Part shown: positions 26,337 through 34,049 of the stretch, in pieces
Numbering within the stretch: position 1 is the first letter of the stretch
Layout: every line of letters begins with the position of its first letter
Assembly (NCBI RefSeq): GCF_009834125.1
Contig: NZ_CP047146.1
Location: 5,635,501-5,699,500 of the forward strand
From: Streptomyces sp. GS7
Lineage (GTDB): Bacteria; Actinomycetota; Actinomycetes; Streptomycetales; Streptomycetaceae
Direction: 5' to 3'
Length of the DNA stretch: 64,000 nucleotides
Position numbers and translations under genes: made by a program
Notes under the pieces: generated by a model
Database searches by the model: none
Told to the model about the DNA's origin: nothing
What the model saw: the letters and a program-made list of their open reading frames with translations, nothing else

Positions 26337-28829
26337 TTACGAGCCGCGCGTCCGGGCCGCGACCAGCAGCTGACCGAGCGCCAACCCGCCGTCGTTGGGC
26401 GGCACTTGGCGGTGCCGCAGCACGGTGAAGCCGTCCTGCCGCAGCAGAGCGGCGGCGGTCTCGGCCAGCAGGGTGTTGGCGAACACCCCGCCGGTCAGCG
26501 CGACGGTCGCCAGCCGGGTGCGCTCCCGCGCGAGGATGCAGCAGCGGCGGACGAGTTCGGCGACCGCGGTGTGGAAGCGGGCCGCGATCACCGCCCGGCA
26601 GGTGCCGGCGCGGACGTCCTCGGCAACGGCGGTGAGGACCGGGGCGGGGTCGGCGACGAGATCGGCGCCGGCGGCCCCGGCCCCGATGCGCAGCGCGAAG
26701 GCGTAGCCGGGTCCGTGGTCCTCACCGGCGGTCAGCGCGGCGGCCTCCAGCGCGATGGCAGCCTGGGCCTCGTATCCGGCCCGGTGGCAGATCCCGGCCA
26801 GCGAGGAGACCGCGTCGAAGAGGCGGCCCATGCTGGAGGTGGGCGCGCAGTTGAGATCTCGCTCCAACTGGCGGGCCAGCAAACGTCGTTCGTCCGGCGG
26901 GCAGGCGGCCACCGGAGGCAGTTCGTCGCTCCAGGGGATCCCGGCGGCGTGCAGATGCGCCAGCGCCATCCGGTAGGGACGGCGTACGGAGGTGTCGCCA
27001 CCGGGCAGCGGGACGTAGCCGAGCTGGCCGAAGCGGCGGTATCCGGCGTAGTCGGCGAGCAGCACCTCACCGCCCCAGACCGCGCCGTCGTCGCCGTAGC
27101 CGGTGCCGTCGAAGGCGACACCGATCACCGGGCGGCTGCCGTCCAGTCCGTGCTCGGCCATGGCGGCGGCGATATGCGCATGGTGGTGCTGGACGTGGAC
27201 CAGCGGCCGGCCGTCGGTGTGGCGGCGGGCCCACTGGCCGGTGCGGTAGCCGGGGTGCCGGTCGGTGGCGAGCAGCCGCGGGCGCACCCCGGTGATCGTC
27301 TCCAGGTGCGCCCCGGCGCGCTCGAACGCCAGCTGGGTCGCCAGGTCGTCCATGTCGCCGATGTGCGCGGACAGCCAGGCGCGCCGCCCCTCGCCCAGGC
27401 ACAGCACGTTCTTGAGGTCGCCGCCGGTCGCCAGCGCGGGCCGTACGGGGACGGGCAGGGCGATCGGATACGGCGCACAGCCGCGCGAGCGCCGGACGTA
27501 CAGCGGCTCCCCGTCGCTGATCCGGACCACCGTGTCATCGCACGGGACCTGGATCGCCCGGTCGTGGCCGAGCCAGGCGTCCGCCAGGTGCGCCAGTCGC
27601 TCCAGTGCCTCACCGTCGTCCGTGACGATCGGTTCGCCCGCGACGTTCCCGCTCGTCATCACCAGCAGCCGGGGCCCCGGGGGGTCGCCCGGCAGCCCGA
27701 ACAGCAGGTGGTGCAGCGGCGTGTACGGCAGCATCACCCCCAGGTCGGGGCTGCCGGGCGCGACGGCGTCCGACACCGCCGGTGCGCCGGGTGCCGCCCG
27801 GTCCCGCCGGCGCAGCAGCACGATGGGCCGAACGGGCCCGGTGAGCAGCGCCCGTTCGTCCGCGCCGACCGCCACCAGCCCGTCCACATCGGAAATATGA
27901 CGGGTCATCAGCGCAAACGGTTTGTCGCCGCGGGCCTTGCGCCGCCGCAGCAGCGCGACGGCGGCGTCGTCACCGGCGTCGCAGACCAGGTGGTAGCCGC
28001 CGAGTCCCTTGACCGCCACGATCGCGCCGTCGGCGAGCAGCCGCCGGGTCGCGGCGACCGGGTCCCCGGACACCGGGCGCGGCGCACCGGCGGGATCGTC
28101 CGGTGCGGCGGCCAGCAGCCGGAGCCGGGGGCCGCAGTCGTGGCAGGCGATCGGCTGGGCGTGGAACCGCCGGTCGGCCGGATCGGCGTACTCCGCCGCG
28201 CAGCGCTCGCACATGGGGAAACGGCCCATGGTCGTCTGCGCGCGGTCGTAGGGCAGGGCGCGGACGATGGTGAAGCGCGGCCCGCAGTGCGTGCAGGTGA
28301 GGAAGGGGTGCCGGTAGCGGCGGTCGGCCGGATCGGTCAGCTCGGCCAGGCAGGCGTCGCAGGTGGCGGCGTCCGGGGCGACCAGGGTGCGGGCGGGGCC
28401 GTCGCGGCGGGACGGGAGGATGGCGAAGCCGGTGTCCCCGGCGACGGCGATGTCCTCGCCCTCGACGGCCTCCACGACGGCCAGCGGCGGCGCCTCGCCA
28501 CGGATCCGCTCGCCGAAGCGGAGCAGCGCGCCGGGCGCGCCCTCGACCTCGGCGACCACGCCCTCGCCGGTGTTGGTGACATGGCCGGTCAGCCCCATTT
28601 CGGTGGCCAGGCCGTGGACGAACGGGCGGAACCCGACGCCCTGGACGATGCCGCGCACGACGATCCGGCGGCGGGCGGCCGTCGCGGCGGCCTCGGCGGA
28701 GCGCGCCGCTCCGGTGCGGGGGGCCGCCCCTGCGTACGGGGCTCCCCGCTGCTCGACCGGAGTCGGAGACTCGGGGGTGGATGCGGGAACGTGGGGAGCA
28801 GCGCCCGCACCGGGCCGCCCTGTGGTCAT
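26337..28829 (-). CDS. hypF: HypF, carbamoyltransferase
   Basis: An 830-residue HypF, somewhat longer than usual because of a Pro/Ala-rich N-terminal extension of about 55 residues. Order: acylphosphatase-like domain with RRIVVRGIVQGVGFRPFV, two paired zinc fingers (CDACLAEL, CTHCGPRF, CERCAAEY, CHDCGPRL), a YrdC-type domain (KGLGGYHLVCDAG) and a Kae1-like domain (VQHHHAHIAAAMAEH). It makes carbamoyl-AMP from carbamoyl phosphate and transfers it to the HypE C-terminal Cys. The ATG at 28829 overlaps the hypB stop in an ATGA, which rules out the much longer open frame upstream. Confidence 0.94.
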   Translation of the reverse strand: MTTGRPGAGAAPHVPASTPESPTPVEQRGAPYAGAAPRTGAARSAEAAATAARRRIVVRGIVQGVGFRPFVHGLATEMGLTGHVTNTGEGVVAEVEGAPGALLRFGERIRGEAPPLAVVEAVEGEDIAVAGDTGFAILPSRRDGPARTLVAPDAATCDACLAELTDPADRRYRHPFLTCTHCGPRFTIVRALPYDRAQTTMGRFPMCERCAAEYADPADRRFHAQPIACHDCGPRLRLLAAAPDDPAGAPRPVSGDPVAATRRLLADGAIVAVKGLGGYHLVCDAGDDAAVALLRRRKARGDKPFALMTRHISDVDGLVAVGADERALLTGPVRPIVLLRRRDRAAPGAPAVSDAVAPGSPDLGVMLPYTPLHHLLFGLPGDPPGPRLLVMTSGNVAGEPIVTDDGEALERLAHLADAWLGHDRAIQVPCDDTVVRISDGEPLYVRRSRGCAPYPIALPVPVRPALATGGDLKNVLCLGEGRRAWLSAHIGDMDDLATQLAFERAGAHLETITGVRPRLLATDRHPGYRTGQWARRHTDGRPLVHVQHHHAHIAAAMAEHGLDGSRPVIGVAFDGTGYGDDGAVWGGEVLLADYAGYRRFGQLGYVPLPGGDTSVRRPYRMALAHLHAAGIPWSDELPPVAACPPDERRLLARQLERDLNCAPTSSMGRLFDAVSSLAGICHRAGYEAQAAIALEAAALTAGEDHGPGYAFALRIGAGAAGADLVADPAPVLTAVAEDVRAGTCRAVIAARFHTAVAELVRRCCILARERTRLATVALTGGVFANTLLAETAAALLRQDGFTVLRHRQVPPNDGGLALGQLLVAARTRGS

Positions 28830-29611
28830 GAGCGGCTCGACCCCACGGCTCCGGGGTCGCCGACGCGGTCCGCCGTGCCGTGATGGTGCGGATGGTGGTG
28901 GCCGGCGTCGTGCACATGGTGCGACTGCCGGGTCATGACCGGGATGTGGACCGGCCCGCCGTCCCGTGCCGCCAGCGCCCGGTCGAGCAGCACCCCGTCG
29001 CCCTCGGCGCCGCGCACCGAGGTGAGCACGACCTCGACACCGGGGTTGACCCGCTCCACGTTGGCGCGGAACGCCGCCTCGTCGAAGCCGACCGCGCGGG
29101 CGATGTCGGTCTTGGTGACCACCACCAGGTGGGCCAGCCCGAAGGCCGTCGGGTACTTCAGCGGTTTGTCCTCGCCCTCGGTCACCGAGGCCAGCACGAT
29201 GCGCAGCGTCTCCCCCAGGTCGTAGGAGGCGGGGCAGACCAGGTTGCCGACGTTCTCGACGAACAGCAGCCGGGTGTCCGCGGGCAGCCAGCCGTCCAGG
29301 TGCCCGCCGAGCATCTCGGCTTCGAGGTGGCACAGCCCGTCGGTGAGCACCTGTTTGACGGGCACTCCGGAGCGGGCCAGCCGGACGGCGTCGTTCTCGG
29401 TGGCCAGGTCGGCGGTGAGCGCGGCGACCGGCACCCCGCGGCTGCGGGCCAGCGTCAGCTCCCGTTCCAGCAGGGCGGTCTTGCCGCTGCCGGGGCTGGA
29501 GAGCAGGTTGACGACCGCGGTGCCGCGGGCCGCCAGGTCCTCGCGCAGGGTGTGGGCACAGGCGTCGTTCTTGGCGAGCACCGCCTGCTGGAGGTCGATG
29601 ACACGGCACAT
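28826..29611 (-). CDS. hypB: HypB, nickel-delivery GTPase with C-terminal His-rich tail
   Basis: A 261-residue HypB. The P-loop is SSPGSGKTALLER (residues about 41-53) and the metal-binding Cys-His of the G-domain is in DGLCHLEAEM. Switch and G4 motifs are ENVGNLVCPAS and VVTKTDIA. The histidine-rich segment that stores nickel in many HypBs is here at the C-terminus (SHHVHDAGHHHPHHHG) instead of the N-terminus. HypB inserts Ni into the large subunit with HypA. It starts 5 nt downstream of the hypA stop and overlaps hypF by 4 nt. Confidence 0.95.
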   Translation of the reverse strand: MCRVIDLQQAVLAKNDACAHTLREDLAARGTAVVNLLSSPGSGKTALLERELTLARSRGVPVAALTADLATENDAVRLARSGVPVKQVLTDGLCHLEAEMLGGHLDGWLPADTRLLFVENVGNLVCPASYDLGETLRIVLASVTEGEDKPLKYPTAFGLAHLVVVTKTDIARAVGFDEAAFRANVERVNPGVEVVLTSVRGAEGDGVLLDRALAARDGGPVHIPVMTRQSHHVHDAGHHHPHHHGTADRVGDPGAVGSSRS

Positions 29612-29615
29612 GGGA

Positions 29616-29996
29616 TCAGCGCTCCTCGTGCGTCGGTGTGGGTACCGGGGCGTCGTGCCAGCTGACGCCGGCGATCCGCAGTTCACGGCCCGACAGCAGC
29701 TCCACGGACGCCCCGCCGCATCCGGGGCAGCTCAGTCGCGGCGGCATGCCGACCGGCCAGCTCTCCGCGCACGGGATGCAGCGGGCGCGCGCCACCACCG
29801 CTTCGGTGACGAGTTCCGCACCCGCCAGCACCGTTCCCTCACAGGCGAGTTGGAACGAGAAGGCGAGTGCGTCGGGGACCACTCCGGCGAGTTCGCCGAT
29901 CTCCAGCCGGACGCTGCTGACCGCCGTCGCCCCGTCCGGCCGGTCCGCGCTCTCGACCTGGTCCACGACCGCCAGCGCGATGGACATCTCGTGCAT
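29616..29996 (-). CDS. hypA: HypA, nickel-binding hydrogenase maturation protein
   Basis: A 126-residue HypA. The N-terminal MHEMSIAL supplies the Ni-binding His2, and the zinc site is formed by CIPC and CPGC pairs near residues 73-93. It hands Ni to the large subunit with the HypB GTPase. It starts 137 bp after the small protein gene 30134-30235, the largest gap in this part of the operon, and hypB follows 5 nt later. Confidence 0.94.
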   Translation of the reverse strand: MHEMSIALAVVDQVESADRPDGATAVSSVRLEIGELAGVVPDALAFSFQLACEGTVLAGAELVTEAVVARARCIPCAESWPVGMPPRLSCPGCGGASVELLSGRELRIAGVSWHDAPVPTPTHEER

Positions 29997-30133
29997 CGGT
30001 CCGTCTCTCTCTGGTGTGACGACCGGTTGCCGCTGGCTTCATTAGACGGCGCGGCCCCGGGGCGTCCGGGGTGCCTCGCCGGGGCGGCGCGGTGGCGTAC
30101 ACCGTTCGGTGCAGCGCCCCGCGCCGGTCCGTC

Positions 30134-30235
30134 TCACATGGTGCGCATCCGCAGATAGCGCTTGAGGTCGGGCAGGTTGCGCAGGGCGAGCGCAACGGCG
30201 GCGGCGAACGCGCCGCCGAGGACCAGCTTCAGCAT
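30134..30235 (-). CDS. 33-aa hydrogenase-operon micro-protein (single TM, DUF6893-like)
   Basis: An overlooked short ORF with 33 codons: MLKLVLGGAFAAA, then a hydrophobic helix ending ALRNLPDLKRYLRMRTM. It is a single-span membrane or amphipathic peptide with a basic, cytosol-facing C-terminus. The ATG overlaps the stop of the maturation-protease gene (ATGCTGA), so translation is coupled. It resembles the small DUF6893-type proteins of actinobacteria, which I recall but cannot check here. A role in tethering or assembling the hydrogenase is an inference only. Confidence 0.65.
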   Translation of the reverse strand: MLKLVLGGAFAAAVALALRNLPDLKRYLRMRTM

Positions 30236-30786
30236 GGTGTCGTGTTCCTCTCACTGGTGGTGGCCGGGGCCGGCCGGTCCGCGCCGACCAGCTCCAGCAC
30301 GGTCCGTACGGCCTCGTCGACGGCGGCGGCGACCGGCTCGCTGAGCCCGATGCCCTCCGCGGTGTCCGCCGGTTCACAGCCGACGACCAGGACGCGCCGC
30401 GGGCGCCGGCCGCCGGTGCCGGCGCTGAGCGTGTCGAGCAACGCCAGCACCGCGTCCGGTGTCATGTGGTGCCCGTCGAGGGGGGTGGTCTCGGGCCCGT
30501 GTCGTTCGGTGGGGTCGGTGGCGTCGAGGACGTGGAGCGAGCCGGGTGCGCCGCCGCGCGCGCAGGCGTCGACCAGCAGCACCGTCTCGTAGCCGTCCAG
30601 CATCTGGTAGGCGAGATGGACGCCCCGCACGCCGGCGTCGACGACCTCGACGCCCTCGGGGAGGGGGTGTTGGCCGAGCGCGCGGACGGCCTCGACGCCG
30701 AAGCCGTCGTCGCCGAGGAAGATGTTGCCGACGCCCGCGATCAGCGTCCTGCCGCTCGGCGCGGTCCGGGGCGCGTCGCGGTTCAC
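30229..30786 (-). CDS. Hydrogenase maturation endopeptidase (HycI/HupD family)
   Basis: A 185-residue protease that clips the C-terminal peptide of the large subunit once Ni is in place. GVGNIFLGDDGFGVE is the N-terminal signature with the Ni-sensing acidic residues, VDAGVRGVHL carries the second acidic ligand, and GHHMTP the His. GTG 30786 was chosen because it overlaps the stop of the upstream gene in a GTGA. Its substrate is almost certainly the large subunit encoded in the same operon, which has a 23-residue tail after its last conserved His. Confidence 0.9.
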   Translation of the reverse strand: MNRDAPRTAPSGRTLIAGVGNIFLGDDGFGVEAVRALGQHPLPEGVEVVDAGVRGVHLAYQMLDGYETVLLVDACARGGAPGSLHVLDATDPTERHGPETTPLDGHHMTPDAVLALLDTLSAGTGGRRPRRVLVVGCEPADTAEGIGLSEPVAAAVDEAVRTVLELVGADRPAPATTSERNTTPC

Positions 30787-32177
30787 GCGTCCTCCAGGGG
30801 CGCGAGTTCGTCGGGCTGGAAGTACAGGAAGCGGCCCTGCTCCCGCCGGATGTCGGCGCCCGGGTCGCCGTCCACCGTCACCGCGAGGTGCACCCCGCCG
30901 TCCACGTCGTGCAGGACGGCCTCGACCTGTGCGGTGAGCCCGTGGAGGAAGAGGTCCTGGGCGTCGGTGCGGCGCCGGCCGGGGCGCAGCTGCACCCGGC
31001 TGCCGGAGCCGACCGACCGGCCGTTGATGATGATCCGGTCGCGCTCGGGATCCACCGAGCGGTCGCTGCCGGGGTCCCACCAGGGGGCGTCGGTACGGGT
31101 CGCCTCCCGGGCCGGGTCCGGTCCGGTGGCCTCGTGCAGTGACCGTACGGCGCCGTGCAGCCGGTCCAGCACCTCCGGCGGGATGGTGTCGGCGAGGTCG
31201 ATGACCTCGGCCGCCCGGGGGTCGGTGCCACGGGCCTCGCGCTTCTCCTGGTCGGTGAGGGCCGCCGTGCGCAGGGTGAGGATCTCGTCGATCTCCAGGG
31301 CGTCGTAGAGCGGGCCGGGGCTCTCGGGGGCGACGGCGGGGTGGTCCTCCAGGATGATCGGGGACGACAGGACCACGTCGTCGCTGCCGGGCTGGCCGGC
31401 GAGCACCGGCCAGGTGTGCTCGTTGCGGCAGTCGGCGACGGCGCCCTTGGCCCACTCGGGCGGGTCGGTCAGGGACAGGAACCGGCCGCTGCTCAGGCCG
31501 AGCAGCAGATGCGCGGCGACCAGCGAACGCGGCAGCGCCGCCTCCCGGTCGGCCGCCGGCTCCGGTGCCCAGTCGCTGGTGTTCTCCACGGTCGCGGTCA
31601 GTCGCAGCACCGCGTACGGTCCGTCGACCTCGCTCGCGGTCAGCCGCAGCCGGCCGCAGACCTCCTCGCGGCGGCGCACCAGCCGGCCGACCAGCTGCCC
31701 GTCCGCGTCGTGCACCGGCTCGGTTTCCTCGCCCGCGGGCCAGGTCAACGGGACGGTGATGCCGTCCCCGGCGAGATCGGCGACCGCCACGTCGAGCGGG
31801 CAGCGCTCCTCGGCGCCCTCGTCCCATGGGACCAGCACCCGGTCGGGCAGTTCCAGTTCCGGTACGGTCTCGAACTCGCCGTCCGGGCGCAGGCGTTGGA
31901 CGGTACGCCGCTGGGCGCGCAGAAACCGGAGCTCGGCGCGGAGCCGGGCGCCGGAGCGGGGCTCCATGAGGCATTCGGTGCGCTGGTGGGACTGCTCGGC
32001 ACGGTCCGCTCCCCAGGTGGGCGGCACCAGCACGCCGAACTGCCAGCGCAGCCGGTTCTTGGCGGCGGACGCCCGGTAGGGATAGAGCACATAGCCCTCG
32101 AACAGCACGGCGTCGGCAACCTGCCGGACGGCGGCGAACCGCTCGCCCAGCGCATCGTTCGGCACATGTGTCGTCAC
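30783..32177 (-). CDS. Conserved protein of the group 1h hydrogenase operon (function unknown)
   Basis: A 464-residue soluble protein with no signal peptide, TM segment or cysteine motif. It is mostly beta-rich, with repeated short Asp/Glu-rich turns, and includes RYFADP-free but regular segments such as GYVLYPYRASAAKNR and DRIIINGRSVGSGSR. Homologues sit in the hhy operons of other actinobacteria, but no function is known to me. It overlaps its upstream neighbour by 4 nt (ATGA) and the downstream protease by 4 nt (GTGA), so it is part of the operon core and probably helps assembly of the enzyme. Confidence 0.75.
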   Translation of the reverse strand: MTTHVPNDALGERFAAVRQVADAVLFEGYVLYPYRASAAKNRLRWQFGVLVPPTWGADRAEQSHQRTECLMEPRSGARLRAELRFLRAQRRTVQRLRPDGEFETVPELELPDRVLVPWDEGAEERCPLDVAVADLAGDGITVPLTWPAGEETEPVHDADGQLVGRLVRRREEVCGRLRLTASEVDGPYAVLRLTATVENTSDWAPEPAADREAALPRSLVAAHLLLGLSSGRFLSLTDPPEWAKGAVADCRNEHTWPVLAGQPGSDDVVLSSPIILEDHPAVAPESPGPLYDALEIDEILTLRTAALTDQEKREARGTDPRAAEVIDLADTIPPEVLDRLHGAVRSLHEATGPDPAREATRTDAPWWDPGSDRSVDPERDRIIINGRSVGSGSRVQLRPGRRRTDAQDLFLHGLTAQVEAVLHDVDGGVHLAVTVDGDPGADIRREQGRFLYFQPDELAPLEDA

Positions 32178-32869
32178 GACTCGGTCCTCTCGGTGACGGG
32201 ACGGGCGGCGGCTCCGGGGAAGAGCCGGGCGCGCGGCCCGGGGTTCTCCGCACGGGCCAGCAGCGCCTCAACGGTGGCCTCCCAGGACGGCAGCGCGTGC
32301 CGGGACCGGAAGGCGAGGAGCGCGTCCAGGGTCTCCCGGGGAAGCCGCAGCCAGCCGCCGCCCGGGAAGTGGGTGTCGGTCATCTCCTTCCAGACGGCCA
32401 CCGGCATCCGGCAGACCGCCTCTTTGTGCCAGGGCACCGGGATCACCCGGAAGCCGCCGGCACCGGCGAACACCGTGCCGGAGAACAGCAGCAGCAGCGG
32501 CACCTCGCCGTCCCGCAGCGCGTGGAAGTAGCGCCCGGCGGCGACCTCCAGGTCGTAGGTGCAGGGCACGGGCAGATCCACCTCCGTCTCACCGGTGAAG
32601 CCCGGTACGACGAGGGAGACCTGGGCGAACTGGAGCGGTTTGAGGGTGCTGCCCCAGCGCGCCCGCTCGCCGAAGAGGTCGGCCAGCGCGGCGGCCTCCT
32701 CGGGGCCGTAGTCGCGCCGGGCCGGTTCGATCCGCAGCTGGCAGCGCAGCGCGACGGCGTGCACCCGGTCCGGTCCCGGGGCGGTGATCCGCAGCCGGAA
32801 GAGGAGGGTGGGCGCGGCGGCGTAGCGGTCGGCGCGGACGCCGAGGCAGGTGAAGGACAGCTCGGTCAC
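32174..32869 (-). CDS. DUF6084-like hydrogenase-operon protein
   Basis: A 231-residue soluble protein of unknown function starting MTELSFTCLGVRADRY. It contains YGPEEAAALADLFGERARWG and PVPCTYDLEVAAGRYFHAL. It has few cysteines and no transmembrane segment. The stop overlaps the next gene's start (ATGA) and its start overlaps the previous stop, so it is co-translated with the hydrogenase. From memory it matches a family found almost only beside actinobacterial-type hydrogenases (DUF6084). No function is proposed beyond assembly. Confidence 0.75.
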   Translation of the reverse strand: MTELSFTCLGVRADRYAAAPTLLFRLRITAPGPDRVHAVALRCQLRIEPARRDYGPEEAAALADLFGERARWGSTLKPLQFAQVSLVVPGFTGETEVDLPVPCTYDLEVAAGRYFHALRDGEVPLLLLFSGTVFAGAGGFRVIPVPWHKEAVCRMPVAVWKEMTDTHFPGGGWLRLPRETLDALLAFRSRHALPSWEATVEALLARAENPGPRARLFPGAAARPVTERTES

Positions 32870-33510
32870 GGCCGCCGGTCCTCCTCACGCGGCGCCCGGG
32901 CCCGGCCGGCGACGTCGCGGAAGAACTCGGTGAGCGCCTCGCGCGCCTCGGCTCCGCCGTCGAAGCCCCGCCACAACAGCCGCATCCGGCCGACGAGTTC
33001 GTAGGCGATGTCGACCGGTACGAGGTAGCACTCGATCCGGTCCTCGGTGCGGCGCAGCAGCAGGGCCTCCACATCCGGTTCGAGGAGCCCGGCCAGGTCG
33101 CTGGCGTCCAGCAGGGTCTGCCAGCGCGCCGGGTCGAGTTCGCTCTCGGTGGCGCCGGCCGGGCTGGGGTAGAGCGCCACCAGCCGGTCCAGCGCGGCGT
33201 TGCGGAGGAAGAACGCGACGCCGACGGGGATCTGGAGCCGGTCCCAGGCCGCGTCGTCGAGGCGGTGCGCGGGGTCGGTGAGGCAGCGGTCCGGGACGGT
33301 ACGGAACTGCCCCCCGCCGGCCCCCGGCCGCTGGAAGAGCAGTGCGCAGGGAATGCAGGCGCAGGCCAGCGCGCGGTTGGTGGTGTCGACCAAGTGCCGG
33401 TGCCGGCCGACCAGTTCGGTACCGCACAGTTCGCAGCGCTCGGGCGGCGGGGGCGCCGGGGCGCGGAACCGCTGCAGTCCGCGGTGCGCGACCGTTTGCG
33501 GGGTGCTCAT
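32866..33510 (-). CDS. Cysteine-motif hydrogenase-operon protein (DUF5947-like)
   Basis: A 214-residue soluble protein. Two cysteine pairs near the N-terminus, CELC (residues about 27-30) and CACIPC (about 50-55), look like a zinc-ribbon or rubredoxin-like site. The rest is helical and ends with a short charged tail. The ATG at 33510 overlaps the preceding gene's stop (ATGA) and its own stop overlaps the next start. From memory it matches DUF5947, a family genetically linked to group 1h hydrogenases. A role in metal or electron handling is inferred only from the cysteines and context. Confidence 0.75.
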   Translation of the reverse strand: MSTPQTVAHRGLQRFRAPAPPPPERCELCGTELVGRHRHLVDTTNRALACACIPCALLFQRPGAGGGQFRTVPDRCLTDPAHRLDDAAWDRLQIPVGVAFFLRNAALDRLVALYPSPAGATESELDPARWQTLLDASDLAGLLEPDVEALLLRRTEDRIECYLVPVDIAYELVGRMRLLWRGFDGGAEAREALTEFFRDVAGRARAPREEDRRP

Positions 33511-34049
33511 GGCGCCGCGGCGGCGGTCGGCGGGCGCCGGGAGATCTGCAGCAGGGCCGGCTCCGGCGTGCGGTCCTGCGCCTCCCACGCGATCGAGGCC
33601 ACCTCGGGTGCGAAGCACGACAGCGCCGCCGCCACCGCCTCGCGGTCGCCCGCCGCGCTGCCCGGGCAGCCACAGCCGCCGGACCCGGCGGTCCGCAGCC
33701 GCAGCGCGCCGGTGCCCGCGTCGAACTCCGCCACCTCCGCGGCGATCTGCCGCCGTACGCTCTCCAGCGCCCGGCCGATGCGGGTGGTGACGTCCTCCGG
33801 GTGCAGATCGTGCAGCACCAGCAGGCTGCTGACCAGCTCGTCCGCCAGCAGCGCGGCCCGCGGCCCGCCCTCGCCGGTGCGCCGCTCCACCAGGTGCATG
33901 ATCCGGGTGAGCCCGGCGCCGTAGAAGTCCATCAGCACGCGGACGAGTTCCTCGGCGGCTGCGACCGATCCGCCGTCGCCCTGCGCGGTGAGGCGGTCCA
34001 GTACTTCCTCGACCCGGCGGCCCGTCAGCTCGGCGGTCGGCGCGGTCAT
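33507..34049 (-). CDS. NifU-like hydrogenase-operon protein
   Basis: A 180-residue protein whose C-terminal half resembles the NifU/Nfu iron-sulfur scaffold domain (VLHDLHPEDVTTRIGRALESVR), with a SGGCGCPGSA cysteine segment near residue 130 in place of the usual CxxC. The N-terminal half (about 1-60) is helical. It overlaps the large-subunit stop and the following gene by 4 nt on each side. A role in supplying or repairing the hydrogenase Fe-S clusters is plausible but unproven. Confidence 0.72.
   Translation of the reverse strand: MTAPTAELTGRRVEEVLDRLTAQGDGGSVAAAEELVRVLMDFYGAGLTRIMHLVERRTGEGGPRAALLADELVSSLLVLHDLHPEDVTTRIGRALESVRRQIAAEVAEFDAGTGALRLRTAGSGGCGCPGSAAGDREAVAAALSCFAPEVASIAWEAQDRTPEPALLQISRRPPTAAAAP

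Noticed and set aside
26337..29609. 1090-codon frame suggesting a HypB-HypF fusion
   Set aside because: The first 260 codons are out of frame with hypB. The hypB and hypF stop and start overlap as ATGA, so they are two genes.
30229..32271. Long minus-strand frame continuing upstream of the hydrogenase protease
   Set aside because: It is a shadow of the 464-aa protein gene in another frame; the protease begins at GTG 30786, which overlaps the preceding stop.
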